A stretch of 64,000 nt of DNA from Epinephelus fuscoguttatus (GCF_011397635.1 NC_064753.1:33442322-33506321), one strand, 5' to 3'; positions 1 through 28,772 are shown, counted from the stretch's first letter. Numbers and translations: made by a program. The notes: generated by a model from the letters alone, not told the origin.

Positions 1-15384
<15,384 letters not shown>

Positions 15385-15407
15385 CACCAGACTGAGAAGC
15401 GCACTGG

Positions 15408-15475
15408 TTTTATACCCTTCACACCGCAGCCTCGAGAAGGGGAGGGCTTGAATTGGAGCTTTGGATGACCCGCCC
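15408..15475 (-). promoter_or_regulatory. fn1: fn1 core promoter: TATA box, CCAAT box, GC box
   Basis: Read on the minus strand, TATAAAA lies at 15414-15408, a CCAAT pentamer at 15456-15452 and a GGGCGGG GC box at 15475-15469. The TATA position predicts a transcription start near 15380, giving a 5' UTR of about 150 nt before the ATG at 15228. Mammalian FN1 promoters also have TATA, CCAAT and GC elements and a cAMP-response element. I saw no TGACGTCA here within about 250 bp upstream. Confidence 0.6.
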
Positions 15476-15479
15476 GAGT

Positions 15480-18379
15480 GTGAGCAACACTGACTCTAGA
15501 CTCTTTACTTTCAACACGCAGCAAGACAAGAAAAAACATGAAGGTGTAAAGAAGAAGAATGAGCATCTGAAGTCTGTTCAGGTGAGATGGCACCTTGATT
15601 CCTGCTGTGAAGGAGAGAAAAATAGATGTCAACATAAGTGCACTACGGCTGATACTAGACACGGTCCCTCAGAAACCAGAGCTGTGGTTGTTTGTAAATT
15701 TCAAGCTAATTAACTTTGCAACATGTGCAAAAGTTCAAAACAATAATCAAATGCACTTAATGACTATTAAATTACTATAAAAACATAGCAAAGCAACTCC
15801 CATACAGTGCAATGGCAGGCCAAAACAAAAAAGATAGAACTATACAGATAAGATTTGTTACAGCACTCCCAATTTCCAAACATATACAGCACCCATGTAT
15901 CATAATCCCAAATATTTAGTGTACTGCTCTGATTTAAAGCTCCACAAATCCCAACATGTCCTCTCAGCTCTGGGATTTGTGCAACTTTTAGAAACTATAA
16001 CAGTATTGAGCAGAGGCATGAGATGATATTAAAATGTCTTATCACGATTATCCTGGCCAGAATAATTGCAACTCATGACATTGTCCAGATATTTGTCAAA
16101 ATAGGCTTAAAACCCTTAAAATGGCATTAAAACATACTGGGATCTCTTAACCTTACATTGTGTTTAGAAACAAACGTTTTTATTGCATTATAGAACACAT
16201 CTTCACATCTCCTATCATCAATCAAGCCCCCCTGCATCTGCATAAACATTATGTGAGTCTTTCTTCGCAATTATGAGGATAATCCCAATAATGGAATTCA
16301 CTAAAATCATGTATTCTCCCATCCCTGATCAGGCAGTACACCTTGTTTTTAATCAAGTGATTTGGGGGCCGTTGGTGGCTGATGGTCCCTGTGCAGCAGG
16401 CTCTACAATATGTGTAACTCATTTCTGCATCATAAATAAGCAAGAACGTCCAGGGCTTAACACAACAGCTTGTTGATGAAGGAGGAGTGAAACTGTAACT
16501 GTCTGTCTGGTTATGCATTTCTGTCCATGTTAAGAAATCCAACACAGTCATCATTTTTCTTCTGCGTATGTTGAGTCACTAACAGCAGCTTTTTTTCCAT
16601 CATTTTCTCCCTTAAAAAATAGTTGCCAATTTTTGATAGGCTACCACATTAACTGATGATGTATACTGTTAAATTATGTTAAGGTATTAATTGACTGTGT
16701 TGTATTACTATTAGTACCACACTCCAACACATACACACACAGTCTCCCTCCAGCCTGCACTACATCCATATCCATTTCCTTTCTTCATTTGTCATCTGTC
16801 TGGTTTAGCCAAGTGACTACAGAGGGAAAAAAACTTTCACATTCAGTCTGCATGACTTTTCCAAGCAAATACATGATCTTCTGCTTTTTATGTTGGACAG
16901 TGCAATGTCCCAATTTTAAATCTGGGTATTCACCATTCTGGAGAAAAAGACAGAGATGCTTTATAAGTGACATTATGAGTAGTTTTATTGAAGACAGAAT
17001 CGGTTTTATTTCGAGGTTTCGCTTTTACATGCTAAATATCCCTTGGTCATCAAACAAACAAACTGTGATTTCCAGTGAAAAGCCCTCACATTCTGGCACC
17101 TAATTAACTAGTTGAATTCAGATGTTCCCAATATTCCCTTTAAGTGACGTCAAATTAGATAATGCATTTTTCACCGGTGATCACACATTACATATAAAGC
17201 TAAATCTGTTCCAGCGCTGAAGCTTTATAGAACCTAAAATGAGTGAAAGTAGTCACATTCAGGATGTTATTTTGAAGGCATTTGATGGATTTGAAACCTT
17301 GGGATCTTACAGAATAAGAATATAAAAGATATATGGGGTTTGACTGTCTGTATATAACATGTTTGATGGTTGGCTGGTCATAAATATGTGCCCACCAAAG
17401 GTCTGGGGGGTTAATTTGTGGCAAGTTTATTCCTCTGCCAAGACACGAAATGTTTTCAAAAACAATGTACAAAAAGGGGGAAATAATAAAACTGACCGCA
17501 GCAGGCTGCCTCGGTTGTGTCATGGTGCAGGGGCTGCTGGTCCCACTAAACTTATTCACAGCTACTGTGAGCGAGACTGCCATGTAATGATTCCTGTCAC
17601 AGGGCATGTGGAATGAGCCGTACCCGTGGACTGAGAAATAAAACAGATGGTTTTGGAGAAACAGAAGAAGAAAACAGCAAAAACATTGTGCATGTTTTTT
17701 AAGTGCAACTGAGTCACCAATCTCTCTCCCATGTGGAAAAAGCCTCCACATACTTTCCACTTGTGAAACAGCGCCAAACTGTGGAGGATCAAAACACAGT
17801 ACAGTTTCAAGCTGCAGAATCTTACTTTAAAAAGTGCAATTTCTATATTCACTGATGTTATACAACACTCTTGAAACTCTGAAATGTGCACTTATCCTGT
17901 TTCTGTGTAAAAGAACGTATAAATATTTGTGAACAAAAGAGACATTCATTTCGTACTAGAATGGTGTATTTAGGGTATGACTTAATTTCCTGGGCTGTTT
18001 GGTCTCACTGTGAGATTTATGAGCTGTCTCTGTCGTAGCCTCTGGAAAGCTGCCTGGCTTATATCAAAATGATTCACCTCTTCTCTTCTTCGCTATCTGT
18101 CTCTGCTTTCCATACATCCATATTTCAACTGAGATTTATCTCCATTCTGGTTGTTTTCACAGTGAGTTTGTTGACCCCTCGGTGTGAGCGATGTGTGTTT
18201 TGGGGCTCGGTGGAGTGAAAACCTCATCTGATAATCTGGAACTGGCATTACTGCAGAGCGCTTTCTTCAGCATGATGTAATGTTTTAGATTTGGTTTTCC
18301 TACTTTTTATCACTTTCCAGGAAAGTCAAAACAACAGTGAAAATGACCTGCCTTAGACAGTCCATGGACCCTTTTCACA
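15480..18379. other. intergenic, no gene recognised
   Basis: This is the fn1 upstream flank. It holds scattered short open frames only, none with a recognised domain or a consistent splice structure. The longest (17200-17760, minus) has biased composition and no recognisable family. Confidence 0.6.
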
Positions 18380-18585
18380 GCAGACATTTTGACTTGTCAT
18401 AGTGGGAAAAGCACAGGTGAAATTGATAACATTAACGATGGCTCAGTTCCATTTCGTGTTCCAGTAAGCTGTTCCAGTGAGCCAGCATTCACAATACCAG
18501 GACCTCCCCTTACTGGAATGCAGCTATCATTAATGTTATGAAATACACCTGTGCTTCTCCTACTACGACAGGTCAAAATGTCTGC
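18380..18585. mobile_element. small foldback element, about 206 bp
   Basis: GCAGACATTTTGACTTGTC at the left is mirrored by GACAGGTCAAAATGTCTGC at the right. The arms extend through AAGCACAGGTG / CACCTGTGCTT and ATAACATTAA / TTAATGTTAT. No coding capacity. MITE-like. Confidence 0.8.
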
Positions 18586-18809
18586 CATGAAACAGGTCTA
18601 TTGCAATTAACACAATATGTGTTTATTTATTGCTGTCAAAGTTGCATTACATTTGTATGGGAATTAAGTTGTAAGATATGTCTGCAGTGCATTACCAAGC
18701 CACAATAATGTGTCTTTGACAAAAATAGTAATTAATTGAAATAAAATATGATATGCAATAAATGGTGAACAGCGATATAAAGCATTTGTAGTTGTAAAAG
18801 ACAATGTTT

Positions 18810-19020
18810 GTTGGTAAATACCAAGTGGCTGAAAAATTAAGCCAACACAGAAGTGCCAAAAACTGCAATTCCAAGAACGGCCACTTGAGGCCGGCTCCAG
18901 CAGTGAGTCAGTCCCCATAGAATCCCATGTTAAAATGCCAAACTTTACAGCAGACATAAACATGTTAACAGCCTGGTACAAAGAAACTTTTAAGTCTCTA
19001 GGGCCGGGGCCACTTTGAGT
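18810..19020 (-). repeat. dispersed repeat R1, copy 2
   Basis: Reverse-oriented copy with AAGCCAACACAGAAGTGCC, GAGTCAGTCCCCATAG and CAGCCTGGTACAAAG, matching the other R1 copies. Confidence 0.6.
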
Positions 19021-19059
19021 GACAGACTGTCTGTCTGTGTGGTAAACATGAAGTTTGCA

Positions 19060-19131
19060 CCAGCAGCTGATTAGCTTAGCCTAGCATAAAAAATAGAAAC
19101 AGGAAACTGTTAGCCTGGCTCTGTCCAAAGA
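19060..19131 (-). repeat. GCTAAGCTAAGC dispersed repeat, truncated reverse copy
   Basis: TTAGCTTAGCCTAGCATAAA followed by AGAAACAGGAAAC, GTTAGCCTGGCTCTGTCC. This is the reverse complement of the core of the family also seen at 11433, 54801, 55825 and 57981. Confidence 0.55.
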
Positions 19132-19221
19132 TAACATACTTAAACTCCAAAGCTCACTACTTAAAAATGTTCTCCAATTAACAGTATGCAATTTGGGAGT
19201 GTGCATCTCCCTTGTTAGCAA

Positions 19222-19842
19222 CATTACCAACCTCCAGAAAAAATACTGGCATTGTACGTTTCTGCAAACCACAGATACGTTACATTTGCACATTATTATG
19301 TAGAAGATATGTTGAAACTTTACATTTGTTTACATTTCAGCAATGTTGTGGTTAACCTGTGGTTAGGTTTAGGTGCAAAAAACACTTTGTTATCAAAGTG
19401 GTTTTGATAAGATCATGTTTTGGCTTAAGATACCCTATCTGGGGGCACAATCCCAGTACAAAAAGCAGCGATGTCTCAGAAGAAAGCAACCACTATTGGA
19501 AAACAAAGTGATGGGTCACTAAAAAGGAGCTGGAAAAATAGTGATGGAGTGTGACAAAATACCCACATTTGGTCCCTTAAAAGCTGCCGAAAACCCAGCA
19601 ACAACTCAATATATCATAACTGGTTTTGTTGATCTCAAACAGTGGTCTGCAGCTTGGTAGGCATCTTGCCTGGCTGTCAAAATATCCACCATCCCCACCA
19701 CCTCTGGATGACAAAGTCAGTTCATATATTACTTTACTTTAGAAATGTTGATATGATACATAAGAAATGTGTAAATGTAATGTATCTGTGGTTTGCACAA
19801 ACATACAATGCCAACATTTTCTTCTGGCAACCAGTCTGTGCA
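19222..19842. mobile_element. TIR element F2, copy 1, about 0.62 kb
   Basis: The left end carries CATTGTACGTTTCTGCAAAC and CACAGATACGTTACATTTG. The right end carries the inverted equivalents AATGTATCTGTGGTTTGCAC and ACATACAATGCCAAC. The arms are roughly 80 bp, with a non-coding interior. A second copy is at 27840-28772. Confidence 0.7.
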
Positions 19843-22800
19843 CACAAATCTATAACCAAAGGATTATTGAGACTTACTAAGTTCTGACATCCTTTACTGC
19901 ACTGGTTTTGCAACCAGGAAATTTACAGACCAGTTGCATGCATCTTGAATCATCTCACTTGATGCTACTCAGTTAATCAAATTTATGCATTCCAGTAAGC
20001 ATTGTGACTGAGATACACACACAGGGGACAGATGACACAAGAGACAACAGTCGGATAAATAAGTGAGTCAGACAGAAGTAGTGTGCTCCAAAGAAAGAGA
20101 CAGCAAAAACAGCTGGTAATCAAGAATGAACAGACTCTTACATGTCCATTCTCCCCACAGGCAGTTTGAAGCCAGTATGTCTCGTAACGGTTATGATTTT
20201 GTGGGAGGGTGGTGAACAAAATGAACTGGGTCCATCCCCCTTTAAAAAATGATCAAAATGCCTGTTGCCTACAACACTGTTGGACTCACAATGGACATTA
20301 AACTACAGTAACAGCTGTGGAGTCTCCAAAGGATTCCAAATCTAAAAAATCTTTTTATAAGGTGTGTCAAGGTTTAACACATGTAGAGTCTTGGGAGTGC
20401 TTGTTTTTTAATGTGTGGTTCTCCACCCTGGGTTCACCAACTGTGGACGGGCTGTTTGGAAAGTGAGAGCCAGATGGCTGCAGCTGGATGGAATAATTGG
20501 AAGAGAGAGTGGAGGATTGTGGGAATGTGTGGAGTGACAGAAAGGTGAAAAGAAATAAAGTGGAAAGGGTTTAGAAGAGAGGTAGAAAGTTGGACGCTGG
20601 TTAATGTACTTGAGGGGTGGAGGCCGGGATGAGCAGCACTGGGGCCATGTTTGTCCGTCTGTCTGTCTGTTACACCCATGTCTGGCTGTTCTCCTGCTGC
20701 TCGCCTCCAGCTCCCTGCCTGGAGTAGTGAAAGTGGTACGATTTGTCAATACATAGCCTAAAATATGAGAAGAATGTACCGCACATTCAAAGGCATGAAA
20801 AGATGTAGTGACGCAGAAGTTCATCTTCCAAACAGCCAGAAAATGGTTGAGCAACCTAGTTTGAGGTTGTCAGCATTCTCGCTGCTCCTCGTCATCGCTC
20901 AAGTCTGAATCAGTCTGAATTTTCTGCACAGGATGTGAAAAGCAGCTGCTGGTCTGCTGACGATAAACGCAAGAGGTCGCGGAGAGCAGTCGGCCTGTGT
21001 GGAGACGAAACACTCTGACGAAGCACTTCCCAAGATTCCACAACACGGTGCTACAATACTGGGTTACCGTGGAAACCAGATTGGGTGAGGCCGGCCGCTG
21101 AAAGAGTGACAGCGGGGTTTGACTTGACAAGTGAGGGGCACTGATGGCGGGTGCTTCATCGACTGAATTATACGCTGAGTCACACGAGATGCTCACACAC
21201 CCTTGAGATGAAGTAACCTCAGTGTCAACAGTCTTGAGGAGGAGCAGAGGCACCAGACAAAAATATTTTATCATTCACTTCTTTGCTGTTCCTTTTTTAT
21301 CTGCAGTGATTTGCAGAGATGTTTTGGGGTCTTTTGGGAATGTCCAAATAAAGTTTCAAGTCTTGTCAAAGCAAGTCTCAAGTGTCAAGTCACAAATTTT
21401 AGAAGTCAAGATGCAACTCTATCAGGTCTCCCAGTGCTCCCAATTTGTGCTAGTATTGTTGTTAACAAGTTCTTTCAATGTACAAACAACAAATAATTTA
21501 CTTATCATTGTTTTAAGTCCAAAACTTAGAATTGAAATTTTGAAATTATTGTTATTGCTTTCAGTTCTCAGGTCAAGTCCTAATTTTTTGACTTAAAAAA
21601 AATAACTGACTAAATAACTGCCTATAAATAACTGATTTTCTGGTCACTCGGGGGCAAAAACAAGCAATGAACACAATAATATCATTATAACCTTGTTAGA
21701 AAAAAGTTGCATTTGTCCAACTAAAAAGATGCTGCAGTCTAATTTTCACCCTCCTTCTCTCTTCCTTTTGGTCTCCACCAGCTCCCGAGGGAAATTTCTG
21801 GCTCTTAAGCTGCTAAATGTTCAACTTTGTCTTTGTCCCACTGGTGCTGGGCGGGCTTTTTTTTTTTTTTTGCTTAAAACAGCTGCTGGGTGCAGGCGAA
21901 AACAAAAATGAGCCAGGACAGTTGTGGGCAGTAAAATCAAAACGATGACGCCGGCGGCCTGATGAAACAATATAGACTGAAATGAACCGTAGAGCTGACG
22001 GGAACTGTAGCGTGGGCTGATAATTCTCTGCGGGTTCGTCACTACGAGCAACAACTTTCAGACACAAGTAATCATGTTAATGCTTTGGATGTAACTTTTA
22101 AAGAACACTTTGTTCACTTGTGGAATATGCCGCTTCAGACAGCTGTGTGTGCAGAGGTCAGTCACAGTTTATACCTCCTCCAGTCAAACCTGACATTGGC
22201 TGTGCTGCCATTTCCAGGCCGGCAGTCTGTCTTTACACTTCTGCATGTTTTCACACCTTGACACCAGGTATAAATAAGCCTGACCTTAACAGGGTAACAC
22301 ATGTATGTTTCTATTTCTTCAGTGTGCCATGCATTTGAGTGAAAGAAGAAGAGAGACAAAAGGAAAAGTGGTCTTGGTGGAAGAGTACGCTGTTTGCTAC
22401 TAGTGTCCTCCTTTAACCCGTGCCCTCACACACAGTCCACAGTTCGGTCATTGTGAACTGGCTCAATGTGAAACTTCTCCTGTGGGGTTAATTTCCCAGA
22501 CTGTCCCGGTGGTTTTAATGAGGCCAATGGGAAAAATAGAGGAAACAAGTCTGCATCTTGTTTACCCGCCTGAATGAAAAAATAGCCACTTTGTTAGCAT
22601 TGCAAAATGAGCTTCGCAGACGTGCACAGAATTTGGGACCCATGTGAAAACGTCTGTGCCTTTTCCTGTTGTCACGCCAACGAAGACTGATTGTCATATG
22701 AAGAAGAGGCCACAATTCATCACATTAATGAATTCATGATCAGGCTGCCAGTGAAAAGGTGATGATATTCACACAGACAGGGCACATTTCCAAAGGACTT

Positions 22801-25139
22801 ACAGTAAGCTCCAAAGCCAGCGGCGTATAGGGTGTCACTCTGACCGACCCTGGTCAATCTTGTTACTCACACTGTTGGCGCGTGTCTGCGACGTGCATTT
22901 GTGCACCGCCACCTTCCCAACAACCTGCCTCGTCATCTCTTATTGAGCAGGTTGTCCTCAAAAGCTCCTGGTGGAAGGAGACGAGGAGGAGTTTTGAGTG
23001 GGCAGAACTTTTTTTGGCCTTCAGGAGATGTGAAATAGAGCAATGTGCATTAATTAAGCCAGCCAACTGTCAGGCAAAACATATGCAGGAAAACACAAAG
23101 ATGCTGTTGTTGGTGAGTAAGTACATGAGTTCCCGACTGTAGTAAAACCTGCTTGTGCCCAAAATGCTGAGCCAATTTGGATCTGTGTCCTCGTTGTTTT
23201 ACTTGTGGTATTTTCCCCGTCTTTTAAAACATTTAGCTTTAATGAGTAAGCGCTTTCCATTATGTTCTGTTTCACTATTATTAGACAATAGGTTGTTTTC
23301 TCTATTATGGTAGGCTGACATGCACACAGCACAGAGCAGGAACAGGGTATATTCCAGCTCTCCTGCCTGCCTCCTAAAACTTCCTGATGACACCACAGAC
23401 GGAAAGCAGACTTTCTTTGCGGTGACCCCGCAGAATGAAGGTTTACGAGACTCTAGCCAGTGAAATAATATAATTCGAAGTCTTGCCCTCTCTCTGCCAT
23501 ATGTTTTTCTCATTGTCGCTCCCTTCCTGCTCTCTCTGCCAGTGTGTACTTTTAAGGCCTGAAGGCAAAACTATTTCCCAACCAAAGCAGCGATCCTTTG
23601 CCGAAACTCACCAACTTTGTACGCCACAAACACACACACAAACATGAGATTATCGTCACTAAATATTCTCTGATGCCCTGATGATGCAGACACACTTTCC
23701 AAACCAGTGAGGGGAAATATCATTAACTGTGTACTTTGCTGCAAGCATCACCATTACTCACTCATTCCCGTCTAGACAACATGGGCATGCCGGCTCACCT
23801 GGGGCTGTATGGAGGAGGAGGCCCACCTGCCTCATCCCAGGTGAGGTCAGCCTGTTTTGGGAAATGCATGACAGCTTCTATTAAGATTATTTGCTCGGCC
23901 TCGATGGGAGTTAATGATCAACACAGGGGAAAACAACGTCTGTCATTTGAGATGCATGTAGAGGAACCACAGTGTGGCTCATTCCTGAACTGGAAAAGGT
24001 CACCTTAGCTTGAAAATAAGGAGCTGTGCTGACAGAATCCTGTGTGGAGGTGTAACGGAAGCACTCATGTACAGACCACCTCACTCCCCTCAACACACAC
24101 ATAGTCAGACACCTCCACAAATATACACAGCCGCAGAAATACACAGACACCTCAGCAAACACAGTCTGAAAAGTACGCTGACATTTATGTGTTGCATGTG
24201 GTCACGTAAGGATCTTGTAAATGAAAAAAAAAAAAAAATTGAAGAATAATCCTTCTCATTGCAAAATCTGTTCTCCCTGTCTTCAGATTTGCAGACACAC
24301 CTGTGTTAGGATACTGTTTTGACACCATGACTAGAAATTATACACTGGCCTTCATATCGGCCGTGCCAACATGAGTGGGTCTGGAGAGGTTTGATTCAGA
24401 GAGGGGAGTGGTGGAGGAAGGGCAGAGCAGCTGTGGATGAGCAGTCTGCTAGTTGCTGAGTGAAGCCTGGGTCACAGTTCACACCCAGACATTGATTCTA
24501 GCAGTGGCTAACAGGAGGGATATAATAGCATTTCTTCAGTATTGGTAGGGTGGTGATGATCTCTCCTGCAAAGACAGACAAGTACTGATATTACAACCCT
24601 ATCGCCAGACAAGAACGTCAATAATACACAATTCTGCAAAACCCTGGTTTATGTTCAGTCTGAGATTTCTTTCACATTTATTGTCAATGTTTTAAAAATG
24701 TGTCCTTGGTGAAGATTAAGGAAGGATTGTGGTTTTGCAAAATAAGCTATGGTGTAGGCATGGACAAGGATAGGCAGTTTAAACACTTGGGGAAGGATCT
24801 GGAAAGACTGTAGTTACAGTTAAACGCCACAGTTAATTGTAAGTCTGTGACAAACTCCAGTCTCATCACACACCCATTGCCACCCCACTTCCTTCTGAAT
24901 CATTTTCTATGAATGTAATGCCTCAGGATATATTCTGGGTAGTAATGTGACAATGCATTAACTAGAAATCACACACACTTAACATACAGAAACTGCCATA
25001 AGAACACTTTGTTTATTGCCTGTCCTGCCTTCCAGGTAGTCATAAGTTTCAGTTATTTTCACTGAAGTAAAAACCAATGATGGAAAAATTCAGATCTTAG
25101 ACCTATTTATTCTTTAAAGAGGGGTATCGTTGTTGATGC
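19843..25139. other. intergenic, no gene recognised
   Basis: No coherent coding structure was found in about 5.3 kb. Homopolymer runs occur at 21858-21872 (T) and 24223-24237 (A). One short exon-like segment at 23776-23840 is discussed as a finding but is not called a gene. Confidence 0.6.
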
Positions 25140-25355
25140 AGCACCACCACAAAACAGACTGGAAAACTATGTTAAACTCTCAAACACAACTCTGAAGTGC
25201 TTCACGCTTTATCTCCAGGACAGGAACTACTGTGTGTTGATGTTTCAGTATAATGTGATCATGTGGAGTCCCCCAAGGCTCAATCCTTGGACATCTTTTA
25301 TTTAACATTTACATGCTTCCATTGAGCCAAATAATTTTAAACAAGCTCTTTAATC
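25140..25355 (+). pseudogene. LINE reverse-transcriptase fragment (L2/Rex-like)
   Basis: Around 25264-25335 the plus strand reads CGVPQGSILGHLLFNIYMLP, the conserved VPQGS-LGPLLF block of non-LTR retrotransposon reverse transcriptases. Upstream, a degenerate stretch reads roughly as YLQDRNYCV. Stops and frame breaks flank it, and no YADD box follows in frame. It is a dead, severely truncated copy. The exact clade is not resolvable by eye. Confidence 0.75.
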
Positions 25356-27839
25356 TAAAATGTTTTGTATAACTTGAATGCACCAATAAGATCATACCTA
25401 TTGCAGCTGCATTACCATGCAATGCAACTGTGTGCTTAATGTTTACTATCTCTGGCATATTATATGTGGAGATACTACATGAAAGAAACCAGATTTACTG
25501 TATTCTACTGACAAGGAGGTCAGTTCCCACACATTTAAATCTTTATGGGTTGTTCACACACTGATGTCACATTACCACCTGAGTGAGAGTCTTTATAGGG
25601 TTATATTTATATCTTTCATTACTATAACAAACTGAACTCTTTGCTACCTAGATGCTTGAAAGGTAACCAAGAAATCTATGGTGGGATTTGGAATAAAAGG
25701 TCAGCAGTAATGTAAAGCAATTGTGATTTGTAGTTTAAGATAGCTAAAACAAACAAAACTAGTGGAATGGTATTTCAAGCTAAGATATAATGACTCAGAC
25801 AGAAAGGGAAAGTGGAGTCAGTTGTATCAGACCAGCATCATAAAAGAATTATTTCGTGTGGGTGAGAATATCATACCACCTTCCATTGTATTATCCCTTT
25901 TTTTTCCCAGGCCACCATCCCCCACACGTCTCTTTCCTCTCCACTACCTTTTTTGGTCTCAGTCTGAACGCCTCTCTCCATTTGGCTCCACGTGAGACTG
26001 ACTGCAGCCCTCCTCACACCATTTGCCACAGTGCTGTTTTCTGAGGGAAATATTTTACAGACTGTGCCACAGACAGCCAAACACTACAACCACAACGCTT
26101 TAACCCTCCAGTGTGTGTTTGATACTTGGATGTGACTGTTAACGGTTCACTGGAGTGCATCCCTGACCTCTCTGAATGACTTCTGCCAAATGTATTGTAA
26201 TAATAAACTCCAGAGCTCATTTGGCTGCAGCTCTAACAATACTCCAGGTCGGCTATGACTCACATGGATGGCAGTGCAGCACACACACACAAAAAAATTA
26301 TCACCAAGCTGTGAGAAAATGACTCATGGTCTGTGGATGGGCACACTGACAGACCTTGTTACATTATTTCCCAGCAGAATACTTTTCTGCATGGACAAAA
26401 TGTTAAGAATGAACTGAGAGGAGTTCCCCCCAAAGCTTTCCCTGTTTAACTGAGAGTAGGCACTTATAGCTCACCACTGCCAGTGGAGTTACAAGCCTAT
26501 AAAAACACCCTTGCACTCTCGGAAACAAAATTATCTTGTAATAAAGCCAGAATAGTTTGGTGTATGACTTACTTCTTCATTACTCAGTTGTGCCGGTAAA
26601 GCAAATTTCTGATTTGTGCCTTGTTTACGAGAAAAATAAAGAAATGAGAGGACAATGAAGCTGCAAAAAACACAAAGGACCAAAATGGACATTTTTAAAA
26701 ACATCGCCCCCTGCCTCACATTCACCTTGGCTGACTTTGTAGTTATTTGTCAGACAAATTACAAAACTGTCAACACAGGGTAATCTGTCATGTCTTGCGG
26801 CTTTATAGGCTGTTAATATGACATCATCGGAGTGTGTATGTGCATGCATGCGTGTGTTTGTTTGCGTTTGATGTCTCTCTCCATCTCTAACCTCCTATAA
26901 TTACACAGCTCATCCTCCCCTGAAGGACATGACATCAGAAACCACAAGACAGTTACTTATTTAAAAGGTGAAAACATGGGAACATCTTCACATGTTCACA
27001 CAGTATGGAGGTTTATGTGACCATTTATCTGACTCATGGAGACTGTGACGCAACAGGAGGTGTGTAGTTCACATATGGGGTAGAGGAAGTAACATATCAG
27101 CCTTTCAAAACCTACCTGTATGGAAAACAAACACCTCTCCTGATACGTATGCAGATACTGTATATCAGTTTGAACTACAGTTGAACTGAACATTGCAGAA
27201 ATGGTTTACCGCTAGACACAGACGCATTTGACGCATATACAGTACAATCTAAAATAACTGCTGCCGTTGTGCAAAAGTGACAATGACATGGGGGGGCATT
27301 GTGAAAGTTTGTGTTTGTTGTGGAGATGGTCTGGTCAGTGGTGAGTGTCTTCGAGTTAAAGAGGAAGTGCGGAGATTTCTGAGGTGAGGTCACTGAGGAA
27401 AGGTCACATTGCCTAATAATTTAGAAGGGAAAACAGGAAGTAAAACTTTTGGGAATCATTTCTCCAAGAAACAGATTTCAAATGAAAAAATATCTAAATT
27501 CCTGGTTACACAAAATGCATCAGTCAACCAAATGTCATCAGATCTGAATATATGTATTTATTATCATCTTTAAGTGCTTGCCTAAGGGCTTAACAAAAAA
27601 TCTCTAGACTTTCTCATTTCATTCTCTAAATAAATCCTTTGTGCAACACAGTAATCTAGTATGCATGCTCATAGAGCCATACTTTGAATGTTATTTTAGC
27701 AACAGATTAGCCACAGACAGCAATGGCAAGCTCAGTTAGCAGCAAAATGTCATTGTAGACAATAGAAAGCAACAATTACAAAATTGCAACAGAAAAACCT
27801 GCCAATAATGTCTCCAGAGAAGGTATCAAAAGAGTCAAC
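25356..27839. other. intergenic, no gene recognised
   Basis: Mixed AT-rich sequence. I saw no domain, splice-consistent frame or RNA gene. Confidence 0.55.
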
Positions 27840-28772
27840 CAAATTGCCGTCGTCACTGTACATTTCTACAAACCATAGGTATGTTACATTTGTACATTAA
27901 AATGTAGCCAGTATGTTGAAACTTTTTCTTTACATTTCAATTTTATGTTTTAATAACACATGGTTAGGGTTAGGTAAGCATCATGTTTTCAGGCAGCAAG
28001 GCAGCAAGGCAGCAGGCAGCAACCTCTGAAGCTGAAAAATGAAGCCAACAGGGAAGTACCAAAACTCCAGTTCCTCTGACGTTCTCTTGAGGTTGGCTCC
28101 AAAGCGAGTCAGTCCCCATAGACCACCATGTTAAAATGTTATACAGCAGAAACAAACATGTTTACAGCGTGGTACAAAAACAGTTCAGTCACTGATTTTC
28201 CCATTCATGGCAACTGTATGGAGGTACATTTTCATATAACTCACCCCTTTAAATTGTATTAAGGCTTAAAGTTATGCTTGATTAAGGGCATAGCCGCTTT
28301 GAGTGACAGTCTGCCTGCTTGGCATCACCACAGTCTGTGAGTCAGATCCATCCCTCACTCCTCCACAGCTCCACCCTCTTGTCCAAATATGGCAAAGTGC
28401 CAAACTCGAGGCTTCAACACGTGAGTCCACAAACCAGTGGGTGACGTCACGGCGGCTGCGTCCATTATTTTTAAATAGTCTATGGTTTTGGCTTAAAATA
28501 CCCCATTGGGTCTTAACAAACATGGCTGGAAATGTCCTGAACTGACATTTTGTGGGTCTTGAACAGTGGTCTGCTGCTCTCTGCTGCTTGGTACGTGACA
28601 GGTGTCACACCAGCCATCATCCCCTCCTCGTCCTGATAAGAAACTCAGTTCTTATACATGAAATCTGAACCGCAGTTCTTAAGAAACAATGATATTCTAT
28701 GTATGAAAGATGCAAATGTAACACATCTGTGGTTTGCAGAAACGTGCAATGCTAAGATCTTATTTTGGCAAC
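27840..28772. mobile_element. TIR element F2, copy 2, split by an R1 insertion
   Basis: The left part (27840-28000) carries TACATTTCTACAAACC, and the right part (28480-28772) carries ATCTGTGGTTTGCAGAAACG, TGCAATGCTAAG. Both are homologous to the ends of the 19222-19842 copy, and the internal GGTTTTGGCTTAAAATACCC also matches. The middle (28005-28490) is an R1 repeat absent from the first copy. Confidence 0.65.
28005..28490 (-). repeat. dispersed repeat R1, copy 3 (nested in F2)
   Basis: Reverse-oriented R1 with GAAGCCAACAGGGAAGTACC, GAGTCAGTCCCCATAGACC and GTGGTACAAAAACAGTT. It continues into TTTGAGTGACAGTCTGCC, which also follows copy 2. Confidence 0.6.

Noticed and set aside
17200..17760. 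186-codon open frame on the minus strand
   Set aside because: It has no recognisable domain, a skewed Phe/Cys/Tyr composition, no splice partners, and lies in AT-rich intergenic DNA. A chance frame is the simplest reading.
20408..20854. 148-codon minus-strand frame
   Set aside because: No family similarity recognised, and Ser/Pro/His-rich low-information sequence without splice context.
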